From: an uncultured Oscillospiraceae bacterium
GTDB taxonomy: Bacteria > Bacillota > Clostridia > Oscillospirales > Ruminococcaceae
Direction of reading: 5' to 3'
Assembly (NCBI GenBank): GCA_934448295.1
Contig: CAKSEY010000011.1
Coordinates: forward strand, 41,179-105,178
DNA length: 64,000 nucleotides
Part shown: in pieces, positions 56,453 through 63,928 of the stretch
Position numbering within the stretch: the stretch's first letter is position 1
Layout: every line of letters starts with the position of its first letter
Notes under the pieces: model-generated
Database searches by the model: none
Told to the model about the DNA's origin: nothing
What the model saw: only the letters and a program-made list of their open reading frames with translations
Translations under genes and position numbers: made by a program

Positions 56453-57229
56453 ATGGAAAGAAAAGTAGTACTCATCACAGGCGGTGCAATGGGTCAGGGA
56501 AAGGCTCACGCACTTAAATTCGCGGAAAACGGATTTGATGTAGTTCTCGCGGATATGCAGGACCCTGACGGCGATGTATTCAAGGCGACCGTTCAGGAGA
56601 TCGAAAAGCTGGGAACAAAGGCTCTTGCGGTGAAGTGCAACGTAACCTCTGACGACGACATGAAAGCAATGTTCGAAAAGGCCTGGAACACCTTCGGCAG
56701 AATAGACGTCGTAGTTGCAAACGCAGGCGTAATCAACTTCGGCTACACCTGGGAGCTTACGGACGCACAGGTGCAGAAGGTCATAGACATAGACCTTATC
56801 GGCACATGGCGCACCGATAAGTACGCGGCGCTCTACATGAGAAAGCAGGGCTTCGGACGTATCATCAACATCTCCTCTACCTCCGGTATGTACGGAACAC
56901 CGCAGCTCGCGACCTACTGTATGGCAAAGTGGGGCGTGCGCGGACTCACAAAGACCCTCGCCCAGGAGCTTAAAGGCACCGGAATCGTTGTAAACACAGT
57001 GTGCCCGACAAAGGTAAAGACCCCGATGTGCGAAACCCAGAGCTACGTTGAGTTCATCAACGACCTCACCGGGAAGCATTTCAAGGACTGGCAGGAGATG
57101 TACGACTCCGTTCCGTTCCTCGATGTGGAGGATATTTCAGACATGGTATTCTGGCTCGGAACAAGCCGCGCGGCAGGAAAATTCAGCGGGCGCGACCTGG
57201 GGCTTGACCTCGGCACCCTCCAGCAGTAA
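56453..57229 (+). CDS. Short-chain dehydrogenase/reductase
   Basis: A 258-residue classical SDR. The NAD(P) loop is Thr-Gly-Gly-Ala-Met-Gly-Gln-Gly (residues 8-15), an acidic Asp follows strand 2 (Val-Leu-Ala-Asp-Met), Asn-Ala-Gly is at about 88-90, and the catalytic Ser and Tyr-x-x-x-Lys are in Ile-Ser-Ser-Thr-Ser-Gly and Thr-Tyr-Cys-Met-Ala-Lys. The Asp suggests NAD preference. A long insert near the C-terminus resembles the mycofactocin-type SDR subgroup, but no mycofactocin genes are seen. ATG 56453 has GGAGGCAG upstream. Co-transcribed with an OFA transporter; substrate unknown. Confidence 0.9.
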   Translation: MERKVVLITGGAMGQGKAHALKFAENGFDVVLADMQDPDGDVFKATVQEIEKLGTKALAVKCNVTSDDDMKAMFEKAWNTFGRIDVVVANAGVINFGYTWELTDAQVQKVIDIDLIGTWRTDKYAALYMRKQGFGRIINISSTSGMYGTPQLATYCMAKWGVRGLTKTLAQELKGTGIVVNTVCPTKVKTPMCETQSYVEFINDLTGKHFKDWQEMYDSVPFLDVEDISDMVFWLGTSRAAGKFSGRDLGLDLGTLQQ

Positions 57230-57246
57230 TAACGGAGGTCACAGAC

Positions 57247-58470
57247 ATGAGAATAACAAAGGGAACAAGATGGCGCGTATTCGCAGGCGTGTGGATACAG
57301 AGCCTTTTCACCTCCGCGACCGCTTATTTCAGCCTTTTCGCGCTCCCGCTGACCGGGCAGTTCGGCTGGAGCCAGTCTGATTTCAGCATGGCTTACACGA
57401 TTTATATGTTTGTTTACTGCCTGATGGGCTTTGTTGGGGGGATCCTCGCAGAGAAGCTCAAGCCTATGGTGGCTATCTACATCGGTCTGGCGTTCTTCGC
57501 TTCCGGCTGGTTCCTCACCGGATTTGCCGAGACTATCCCGCAGCTTTACATCTTCTACGGAATTCTTGCAGGCGCTGGCGCGGGTACGATCTATCCCGCC
57601 TGCCTGCCCACAGCGCTAAAATGGTTCCCGGACAAGAGCGGCTCCATCTCCGGTCTGGTTCAGGCGGGAGCCTCCTGCGGGCCGTTCATCATGTCGCCTA
57701 TTGCGCAGGTGCTTATCGACAGCTTCGGCGCGCAGATGACCTGCCGAATCCTTGCCATTGTATTCCTTATAGGGATCGGCGCGGTTGCATGGATGATAGT
57801 TCCCTGCCCGGAGGGCTGGCTCCCCGATGGCTGGAAGCCCAGCGCAGAGCAGGCAAAGGTGCTCAACACCAAAAACTACAACATTCCCGGAATGGTAAAG
57901 ACCCCGGTATTCTGGGTAATGGTCGTTATGTTCATCTTCGCAAACGCGGCAGGAACCATGATGGTCAGCGCGACCTCCCCTATCGCACAGAATCAGATAG
58001 GTCAGGACGCAATGACAGCCGCCCTCTGCGTAAGCATAATGACCCTCGCAAACATGCTGGGACGTATCGGCTTCGGCTTTATCTACGACAAGCTCAAGGG
58101 CTGGAATTCGCTTATTCTGGTGCTTCTCATCAACGGTATCTCCATGATAATGCTCACCTTTGCGAATAATCTTCCCTACTTCATCGTTTGCATTTGTCTT
58201 GTTGGATTCTCGTTCGGCGGTCTGCTGGTGGTATTTGCGCCTATCGTCAAGAATGTATTCGGCAGCAAGTTCTACAACAGAAACTACGGTCTGATATTCA
58301 TAGGCTATGGTATCGGCGCGTTTGTCGGCCCCAAAATAAGCGCAAGCTTCTATGACAGCACGAATTCCTACGTTATGGGCTATATAGGCTCCGCGGTTCT
58401 CGCGGCGGCGGCTATCGTGCTGGTATTCGTTGCAAAGAAGCTCGTCACCAGAATGCAGGAAAAGAACTGA
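57247..58470 (+). CDS. MFS transporter, oxalate/formate antiporter (OFA) type
   Basis: A 407-residue, 12-helix major facilitator. Phe-Val-Gly-Gly-Ile-Leu-Ala-Glu-Lys (about residues 60-68) corresponds to the loop 2-3 motif, and Gly-Ala-Gly-Ala-Gly-Thr-Ile-Tyr-Pro-Ala-Cys plus Lys-Trp-Phe-Pro-Asp-Lys-Ser-Gly are typical of OFA carriers of small carboxylates. It follows the SDR by 17 bases, suggesting the pair imports and oxidises or reduces the same compound. Its ATG has GGAGGTCACAGAC upstream. Confidence 0.9.
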   Translation: MRITKGTRWRVFAGVWIQSLFTSATAYFSLFALPLTGQFGWSQSDFSMAYTIYMFVYCLMGFVGGILAEKLKPMVAIYIGLAFFASGWFLTGFAETIPQLYIFYGILAGAGAGTIYPACLPTALKWFPDKSGSISGLVQAGASCGPFIMSPIAQVLIDSFGAQMTCRILAIVFLIGIGAVAWMIVPCPEGWLPDGWKPSAEQAKVLNTKNYNIPGMVKTPVFWVMVVMFIFANAAGTMMVSATSPIAQNQIGQDAMTAALCVSIMTLANMLGRIGFGFIYDKLKGWNSLILVLLINGISMIMLTFANNLPYFIVCICLVGFSFGGLLVVFAPIVKNVFGSKFYNRNYGLIFIGYGIGAFVGPKISASFYDSTNSYVMGYIGSAVLAAAAIVLVFVAKKLVTRMQEKN

Positions 58471-58481
58471 TATAAATGAAG

Positions 58482-58512
58482 ATGCGCCGGCTAAGTTTAG
58501 TCGGCGCATTTT
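58482..58512 (+). terminator. Attenuator-like hairpin between the transporter and ABM genes
   Basis: ATGCGCCG pairs with CGGCGCAT and an inner CTAA/TTAG stem extends it; only four Ts follow and then GGGAGGT of the next gene. It may partly terminate transcription or modulate translation. Confidence 0.6.
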
Positions 58513-58522
58513 GGGAGGTAAT

Positions 58523-58807
58523 ATGAAACTTCTTGTAACATACAAAATGAAAAGCGGAAACGCCGCTGAATTCCTGAAAGAGCTTCACCGGCTTGGCTTC
58601 CCTGAGACAGTCCGGGCGGAGGACGGTTGCGTCCGCTACGAATACTTCCTGCCGGACGGCGGGCATGATTCCGTTGTCCTGATAGAGGAATGGGAGAACG
58701 CAGAAAAACAGGCGCTCCATCTGGAACAGCCCCACATGAAGCGCCTTGCTGAAATCAAGCCTGTTTTCGTTTCTGAAACCACAGTGGAACTCATTGCTGA
58801 GCGCTGA
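58523..58807 (+). CDS. ABM-domain protein (putative quinol monooxygenase family)
   Basis: A 94-residue single-domain protein of the antibiotic-biosynthesis-monooxygenase fold: Gly-Asn-Ala-Ala-Glu-Phe-Leu-Lys-Glu-Leu, Glu-Asp-Gly-Cys-Val-Arg-Tyr-Glu-Tyr-Phe, Val-Val-Leu-Ile-Glu-Glu-Trp-Glu-Asn and a C-terminal His-Met-Lys-Arg. Members act as small cofactor-free oxygenases or dimeric binding proteins. ATG 58523 has GGGAGGTAAT upstream. Its last 17 bases overlap the end of the convergent membrane protein gene. Confidence 0.85.
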   Translation: MKLLVTYKMKSGNAAEFLKELHRLGFPETVRAEDGCVRYEYFLPDGGHDSVVLIEEWENAEKQALHLEQPHMKRLAEIKPVFVSETTVELIAER

Positions 58808-59465
58808 GCTTCCGGCGGGTGAGGAAGCTCTCAAAACGGAAGTGCTTGTCAAGGAAGTTCCCGCAGAGCCCGACCGCCTTTCCCATAGTGAATGCCGCGA
58901 GAACCGTTCCAATGCCGAGACCCTCAATGTGACCCAGACCGAAGAAGGTCAGCGCCGCAGTCACCACAAGACAGCTTACGTCAAAGCATATCTTGATTTT
59001 CGGATAGCCGACTTTGGTTATGTCTGAAAGCTCCCGGGGGAACAGGTCTGTCGGGACTATCGGAAGCCCGCAGCGGTTGGAAATCGCAATACCTATGCTG
59101 AGAAGAACGTAGCTCACCACAAACCAGACTATCCGCCACGGCAGGCTGTCCGGGAGTACGTTTATCCACAGCTCGTGCAGGTCGAGAAGCTCCCCGAAAA
59201 CGAATCCCACGACAAAGCTGAACAGGTAGGACGGAACGAATTTCTTTCGCATTATCATCAGCGACAAGACAAGAAGCCCCTGAAATATGTACGTCCATGT
59301 TCCGAGGGAAAGCGCCGGGAAAACCTCCGAAAAAGCGTAAGGAACGCTTGATATTGCGGATATCCCGGCGGCGGAATACAGCATCAGGACTACTCCGAAG
59401 CTGTCTATGACAAGCGCTATCGGCAGCGCCGCTTCCCCGCGGAACAGTGTTTTTTCCTTTGACAT
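58791..59465 (-). CDS. YczE/YitT-type membrane protein
   Basis: A 224-residue protein with five to six membrane helices. Asp-Ser-Phe-Gly-Val-Val-Leu-Met, Gly-Phe-Val-Phe-Gly-Glu-Leu-Leu-Asp and the C-terminal Gly-Leu-Gly-Ile-Gly-Thr-Val-Leu-Ala-Ala-Phe-Thr-Met-Gly-Lys-Ala are the blocks of the YczE/YyaS/YitT family, whose role is unclear. ATG 59465 is preferred over 59480. It diverges from a LysR regulator, which may control it. Confidence 0.85.
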   Translation of the reverse strand: MSKEKTLFRGEAALPIALVIDSFGVVLMLYSAAGISAISSVPYAFSEVFPALSLGTWTYIFQGLLVLSLMIMRKKFVPSYLFSFVVGFVFGELLDLHELWINVLPDSLPWRIVWFVVSYVLLSIGIAISNRCGLPIVPTDLFPRELSDITKVGYPKIKICFDVSCLVVTAALTFFGLGHIEGLGIGTVLAAFTMGKAVGLCGNFLDKHFRFESFLTRRKLSAQQ

Positions 59466-59573
59466 GATGTGTGCCTCCATATATCATTTTACATGATTTA
59501 TTTTAGCACTATCATCAATCAGTTTCAAATGTATTATTTTCATAATTCGATAGATTTTTTCAATCAGATGTGC

Positions 59574-59579
59574 TATAAT
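59574..59579 (+). promoter_or_regulatory. -10 box of the LysR regulator promoter
   Basis: TATAAT is clear; the -35 region (TAGATT at 17 bases) is weak. The divergent intergenic region (59466-59599) holds AT-rich symmetric sequence suitable for a LysR site. Confidence 0.5.
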
Positions 59580-59599
59580 ACATATATGGAGGTATCAGC

Positions 59600-60502
59600 A
59601 TGAATTTAGACCATCTCAGATATTTTGTAAAGCTTGCCGAGGTACGGCATTACACCCGCGCGGCGGAGCAGCTCTGCATTTCGCAGCCGAGCCTCAGCCA
59701 CGCCATAAATCAGCTTGAATCGGAGCTTGGGGTGCCGCTCTTTGAGCGCTCCGGGCGGAACACCACGCTGACGCGCTTCGGCGAGGAATTCCTTGAATGT
59801 GCGCAGCGCTCGCTGGATTCGCTTGACGTGGGTATCGGCTCGCTTCAGCGCTCCGCGCGGGGGGAGGGCGTCGTGCGGCTGGGATTCCTGCGCACGCTGG
59901 GTGTGGATTACATTCCGAAGCTCACCGCAGATTTTCTGGCCGCCGACCCCGGGTGCGGGATTGAATTCAGCTTTCATTCCGACCTGACGGGAGGGCTTAT
60001 CGACGGGCTTCTCCAGCGCAGATACGACCTTGTTTTCTGCTCGGAGCCCGACGCGTCGCTGGGGCTTTCGGCAGTCCCGGTCACCTCGCAGGAGCTGGTG
60101 ATGATAGTCCCGAAAGACCACCCGCTTTCCGGTCTTGAAAGCGTTGACCTTGCCGATACTCTGCAATATCCTGCGGTGTTCTTCGCTGAAGGCTCCGGAC
60201 TCCGCAGGGTCATCGACAGAATGTACGATAAGGTGGGCGGAAAGCCTGCGTCTTTTATTGAAACCGAGGAGGACGAGGTCATCGCGGGGCTTGTTTCCGC
60301 AGGCTTCGGCGCCGCAGTGGTGCCTTATATGGATATGCTCCAGAAGCTGGATATTTCGGTGCTGAAAATCTCCTCGCCGCCCTATCGCCGGGATTTCTTC
60401 ATGGTACAGGACGAATCTGTCTTTCTGCTTCCGGCGGCGCAGAGGTTCAGGAGCTTTGTGCTTGGGCGAACTTCCGGTACAGCTCAGCCGCTGGAAATCT
60501 GA
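59600..60502 (+). CDS. LysR-family transcriptional regulator
   Basis: A 300-residue regulator. The N-terminal winged helix (Leu-Asp-His-Leu-Arg-Tyr-Phe-Val-Lys-Leu-Ala-Glu...Ala-Ala-Glu-Gln-Leu-Cys-Ile-Ser-Gln-Pro-Ser-Leu-Ser) is at residues 2-60, and the effector domain is like CynR/CysL types (about 90-295). It diverges from the YczE-type protein and likely controls that gene and itself. The effector is unknown. GGAGGT precedes the ATG. Confidence 0.93.
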   Translation: MNLDHLRYFVKLAEVRHYTRAAEQLCISQPSLSHAINQLESELGVPLFERSGRNTTLTRFGEEFLECAQRSLDSLDVGIGSLQRSARGEGVVRLGFLRTLGVDYIPKLTADFLAADPGCGIEFSFHSDLTGGLIDGLLQRRYDLVFCSEPDASLGLSAVPVTSQELVMIVPKDHPLSGLESVDLADTLQYPAVFFAEGSGLRRVIDRMYDKVGGKPASFIETEEDEVIAGLVSAGFGAAVVPYMDMLQKLDISVLKISSPPYRRDFFMVQDESVFLLPAAQRFRSFVLGRTSGTAQPLEI

Positions 60503-60563
60503 CCGCTGACTTCGGAAACGTCTGACGGCAGGAGTGTATTATTCTTATAGCAAACGCAGTATT

Positions 60564-61115
60564 TCAGAGCAATTTCATAAGCTTACAGTTTTCTATCCCG
60601 GCACTCCAGAATTTCTCAATGGGAATTCCCTTCACCTGACACACTATGCTTGAATTCATTGCGCCGTGACCCACGATAAGTATATCCCTGCCTTGTGCGA
60701 GCTGCGGCTTCACCACCTGCTCTAGGAACTCTCCCGTCCTAGCGTAGAGGTGCTGAAGGCTCTCGCCGCCCTCCACCGGGACGACATATTTTTCGGGCGA
60801 AAAAAACAGCGTGTTTATGGGGCAGTCCGGAATCTCAAAGCTGTTCTCGACCCCCTCGTATATGCCGAAGCACATCTCTAAAAGGCGGTCGTCCGTTATT
60901 ATGGGGATATTTCTTCCTGCCAGCACTATCTCTGCCGTCTGGCGGGCGCGTTTCAGCGGGGAGCAGTAGCATATGTCAAAGTGGATATCCGCGTATTCCG
61001 CCCGGGCTTTCTCAGCCATCTCTATCCCGTCCTGATTCAAGGGGATATCCGTTCTTCCCTGCAATTTGTGCTTTTCGTTCCAGTCGGTTCTGCCATGGCG
61101 CATTATGTACAGCAT
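60564..61115 (-). CDS. Histidine phosphatase family protein
   Basis: A 183-residue enzyme of the phosphoglycerate-mutase-like superfamily. The catalytic Arg-His-Gly is at residues 6-8, the second Arg in Ser-Pro-Leu-Lys-Arg-Ala-Arg-Gln-Thr, and the second His in Ile-Val-Gly-His-Gly-Ala-Met. It is shorter than true PGM and more like broad phosphatases (CobC/GpmB type); the substrate is not assigned. Monocistronic, with its own promoter. Confidence 0.88.
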   Translation of the reverse strand: MLYIMRHGRTDWNEKHKLQGRTDIPLNQDGIEMAEKARAEYADIHFDICYCSPLKRARQTAEIVLAGRNIPIITDDRLLEMCFGIYEGVENSFEIPDCPINTLFFSPEKYVVPVEGGESLQHLYARTGEFLEQVVKPQLAQGRDILIVGHGAMNSSIVCQVKGIPIEKFWSAGIENCKLMKLL

Positions 61116-61150
61116 TTTAGTTCTCCATTCTTGGGTTTTATCTTCATCTG

Positions 61151-61180
61151 ATTATATCACATCTGCGCACCATTTGTCAA
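61151..61180 (-). promoter_or_regulatory. Promoter of the histidine phosphatase gene
   Basis: TTGACA (61175-61180), an 18-base spacer and TATAAT (61151-61156) on the minus strand. Confidence 0.75.
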
Positions 61181-61227
61181 TGGAAATCCCGGGGCATGAT
61201 AGAATAAAGCGAAGCGCAGCAAATCAA

Positions 61228-61262
61228 GACCCGTGGGTTCCGCCTGAACGGGTCTTTTTTTT
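61228..61262 (+). terminator. Orphan plus-strand terminator
   Basis: GACCCGT pairs with ACGGGTC and is followed by nine Ts. No plus-strand gene ends nearby, so it must serve an unannotated RNA or read-through from the LysR gene across the antisense of the phosphatase gene. Confidence 0.75.
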
Positions 61263-61276
61263 ATTCGGCGTTTCTC

Positions 61277-61305
61277 TTGCAATTTATTCCGCGATGTGCT
61301 ATAAT
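61277..61305 (+). promoter_or_regulatory. Promoter of the acyltransferase-lipid kinase operon
   Basis: TTGCAA (61277-61282), 17 bases, TATAAT (61300-61305). Confidence 0.75.
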
Positions 61306-61339
61306 TAAAATAATAAATCAAGCTATCGGCGGTGATCAT

Positions 61340-62074
61340 ATGAAAATTGCTTTGTTGGTGCTCGCTGTTATTCTGGGAATACTGTTACTGCCGTTCCTGT
61401 TTCTGTTTATCTGCGGTCTGTTCGTGGATATGAAAAAAGAGTATGACCGCGACAGCAAATTCTACCGGACGATCCTGCAAGGCTCCACCACTGTTATTCT
61501 CTGGTGCCTGGGGGTTCGGTACAATATTATCGGCGAGGAAAAATTCCCTGAAAGCGGAAACTTTTTGTTCATCAGCAACCACCGCTCAAACTACGACCCC
61601 ATTATCCAGTGGACTGTATTCAAGCGGTACAAGCTTTCGTTTATCTCTAAAAAGGAAAATTTCCGGATACCCATGTACGGCAGGATAATCCACCGCTGCT
61701 GCTTTATGGCGATAGACCGCAAAAGTCCCCGAAAGGCAATGGAGACTGTCAACCGTGCCGCAAGGCTGCTCATGGAGACCGAGAATTCAGTCGGTGTTTA
61801 CCCGGAGGGAAAGCGCAGCAAGGAATGTAAGCTGTTGCCGTTCCACAGCGGCGTGCTTAAAACCGCGCAGAAAGCCGGAAAGCCCATCGTAGTCTCCACC
61901 ATTGAGGGCACCGAAAACATTTTCAGAAACATCAAGCGGTTCAGAAAAACCGTTGTGACTATCAAAATACTTGAAACCATTGACGCAGGCAGGGTCAGGG
62001 CTGAAAAAACCTCTGAACTCAGCGAATACTGCGCTGCGCTAATGAAAAATGAACTGGAGGAACCCCCGAAATGA
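61340..62074 (+). CDS. plsC: 1-acyl-sn-glycerol-3-phosphate acyltransferase (PlsC-like)
   Basis: A 244-residue membrane-associated acyltransferase. One N-terminal membrane helix (residues 1-25) is followed by the catalytic His-x4-Asp in Asn-His-Arg-Ser-Asn-Tyr-Asp-Pro (about 79-86) and the lysophosphatidate-binding Val-Tyr-Pro-Glu-Gly-Lys-Arg-Ser (about 152-159). It acylates lysophosphatidic acid to phosphatidic acid. ATG 61340 has GGCGGTGATC upstream; earlier in-frame starts lie within the promoter. It overlaps the next gene by four bases. Confidence 0.9.
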   Translation: MKIALLVLAVILGILLLPFLFLFICGLFVDMKKEYDRDSKFYRTILQGSTTVILWCLGVRYNIIGEEKFPESGNFLFISNHRSNYDPIIQWTVFKRYKLSFISKKENFRIPMYGRIIHRCCFMAIDRKSPRKAMETVNRAARLLMETENSVGVYPEGKRSKECKLLPFHSGVLKTAQKAGKPIVVSTIEGTENIFRNIKRFRKTVVTIKILETIDAGRVRAEKTSELSEYCAALMKNELEEPPK

Positions 62075-62973
62075 ACTACGCGCTGTACAACCCGCTCGCC
62101 GGAAACAACACCTGCATGGAGCAATCCGCAAAGCTGCGTGAATTCTACCAGGAAAGCGAACTGACGCTGATTGATATGACCGCCGCAGACCTTGCGGAAT
62201 TCTTTTCCTCGCTCTCCCCTGACGACAAAGTGATAATATGCGGCGGAGACGGCACGCTGAACCATTTTGTAAACGATACGAGGACGCTTTCCATAAACAA
62301 CGACATACTCTACTATGCCGCCGGAAGCGGAAACGACTTTCTCCGGGATATCGGAAAGGAAAAGGGCAAGCATCCGTTCAAAATCAATCAGTACATAAAA
62401 GACCTGCCCTCAGTCACGGTCAACGGAAAGGAGTCGCTTTTCATAAACGCGATAGGCTTCGGCATTGACGGCTATTGCTGCGAAGTCGGCGACGAAATGC
62501 GAAAAAAGTCGGACGGAAAGCCGGTAAACTACACAAGCATTGCGATCAAGGGGCTGTTGTACGACTTTAAGCCCACTGACGCAACGGTCATAGTTGACGG
62601 AAAAGAAAAACACTACAAAAAGGTGTGGATAGCTCCGACAATGCACGGCAGATTTTACGGCGGAGGAATGATCGCCGCCCCCTCGCAGCGCCGCGACGAC
62701 CCGGAGGGCAAATTCTCGCTGGTTATTTGGCACGGCTCCAACAAGCTGAAAACGCTGATGGTGTTCCCGTCTATCTTCAAGGGGGAGCATGTAAAGCACA
62801 CCGAATGTATTGACATTATCCGCGCAGACGAGGTGACAGTACGATTTGACAAGCCCTGTGCGCTCCAGATAGACGGCGAAACGATACTCGGCGTGACGGA
62901 ATACTCTGCAAAGAGCAGCGCCAGAGTACGCACGGAAAAGGAAAAAGCTCAGACCGCCGCTTCCCGCGCATGA
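62071..62973 (+). CDS. Diacylglycerol kinase-family lipid kinase
   Basis: A 300-residue soluble kinase of the DagK/YegS family. Gly-Gly-Asp-Gly-Thr-Leu-Asn-His (about residues 57-64) is the nucleotide motif, and Tyr-Ala-Ala-Gly-Ser-Gly-Asn-Asp-Phe (about 90-98) and Asn-Ala-Ile-Gly-Phe-Gly-Ile-Asp-Gly follow. The C-terminus has Leu-Gln-Ile-Asp-Gly-Glu, as in DagK. Coupled to PlsC (ATGA), it probably recycles diacylglycerol to phosphatidic acid or phosphorylates a related lipid. Confidence 0.88.
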   Translation: MNYALYNPLAGNNTCMEQSAKLREFYQESELTLIDMTAADLAEFFSSLSPDDKVIICGGDGTLNHFVNDTRTLSINNDILYYAAGSGNDFLRDIGKEKGKHPFKINQYIKDLPSVTVNGKESLFINAIGFGIDGYCCEVGDEMRKKSDGKPVNYTSIAIKGLLYDFKPTDATVIVDGKEKHYKKVWIAPTMHGRFYGGGMIAAPSQRRDDPEGKFSLVIWHGSNKLKTLMVFPSIFKGEHVKHTECIDIIRADEVTVRFDKPCALQIDGETILGVTEYSAKSSARVRTEKEKAQTAASRA

Positions 62974-63010
62974 GATTTTGCGGCTGCGCCCGGAACTCCT
63001 GCAAAACCGA

Positions 63011-63039
63011 TTGACAAAACGCTGTTTTTGTGATATCAT
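63011..63039 (+). promoter_or_regulatory. Promoter of the DUF4867 gene
   Basis: TTGACA (63011-63016), 17 bases, TATCAT (63034-63039). Confidence 0.75.
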
Positions 63040-63077
63040 CATTAATAGCATATCAACTACGAAAGGACTTTGATAAA

Positions 63078-63716
63078 ATGAAGATTTATTCTGTTACCGA
63101 CAAGGAATTCGCACCCTACGGAAAGGTGCTGGGCGGCTACGACACGTCCGGTCTGCTGAAAGCGCTCGATGAAACCACTCCCCTGCCCGACGGCGTTGAG
63201 TATGTCATGAGCGAGGCTTCGCTGGAATGTACGGATATTTTCGGTCAGCTCCAGAACAATGCGTATGGCGGAATGCCCATTCAGCTCGGCTGGTGCAACG
63301 GTCACAACACAAAGCTCAACTGCCTGGAATACCATCGCGACAGCGAGCTTAACATCGGTCTTTACGACTTCATTCTGCTGGTTGCAAAGGCTGACGATAT
63401 CATTGACGGAAAGCTCGACACCTCAAGGGTCAAGGCTTTCATGGCAAGCGCCGGCCAGGTGGTAGAGGTTTATGAGACCACGCTCCACTACGCTCCGTGC
63501 AGCGCCAGGAAGGCTGACGGCTTCAAGGTGGTCATTGCGCTCCCCAAGGGGACGAACGGCGCTATGCCTAACATAAAGGCGGTCAACGACGAGGACAAGC
63601 GGCTCAGAGCCTGCAACAAATGGCTCCTTGCACACAAGGACGCAAGCGAGGCGGCTGACGGCGCTTATATCGGTCTTGTCGGCGAGAATATCGATATCGC
63701 GGCTGATATCGACTGA
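63078..63716 (+). CDS. DUF4867 family protein (cupin/ureidoglycolate-lyase-like fold)
   Basis: A 212-residue cytosolic protein. The region Gly-Gly-Met-Pro-Ile-Gln-Leu-Gly-Trp-Cys-Asn-Gly-His-Asn-Thr-Lys-Leu-Asn-Cys-Leu-Glu-Tyr-His-Arg-Asp-Ser-Glu (about 65-91) and Leu-His-Tyr-Ala-Pro-Cys (about 138-143) look like cupin metal-binding blocks and match what I recall of DUF4867. The natural role is unknown; a sugar or ureide role is only analogy. ATG 63078 has GAAAGGA upstream. Its terminator is now separated from the gene by an inserted element. Confidence 0.8.
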   Translation: MKIYSVTDKEFAPYGKVLGGYDTSGLLKALDETTPLPDGVEYVMSEASLECTDIFGQLQNNAYGGMPIQLGWCNGHNTKLNCLEYHRDSELNIGLYDFILLVAKADDIIDGKLDTSRVKAFMASAGQVVEVYETTLHYAPCSARKADGFKVVIALPKGTNGAMPNIKAVNDEDKRLRACNKWLLAHKDASEAADGAYIGLVGENIDIAADID

Positions 63717-63725
63717 TTGTCAATA

Positions 63726-63884
63726 GGTCACCTCTAAAAACCTTGTTTGAGTGAAAATGTGTATAGCACACCGACTGCTTCTTCAAACCTCCTCGTAAGG
63801 CATACAGCCTTACTTCGTCGGCTTTCATCGCATTCGGTGCACTCTACCCATTTTCCCTTTTCAAACCGGTTTTTAGAGGTGACC
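63726..63884. mobile_element. MITE-like element with long imperfect hairpin
   Basis: 159 bp bounded by perfect 17-bp inverted repeats (GGTCACCTCTAAAAACC) and flanked by the direct repeat AATA (63722-63725 and 63885-63888). Beyond the terminal repeats the two halves remain complementary (GTTTGAxxxGxxAAAATGxGTA... to CACCGA), and a GTAAGGC/GCCTTAC hairpin lies near the centre, so a single strand would fold into one long hairpin. It has no gene. It sits between the DUF4867 stop codon and its terminator. Confidence 0.8.
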
Positions 63885-63893
63885 AATAATAAA

Positions 63894-63925
63894 ACTCCGG
63901 GAGATCTTCTTCCGGAGCTATTTTT
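63894..63925 (+). terminator. Terminator of the DUF4867 gene, displaced by the MITE
   Basis: CTCCGG pairs with CCGGAG over an 11-base loop and is followed by CTATTTTTA. It is about 180 bases after the stop codon because the MITE lies between. Confidence 0.7.
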
Positions 63926-63928
63926 ATA

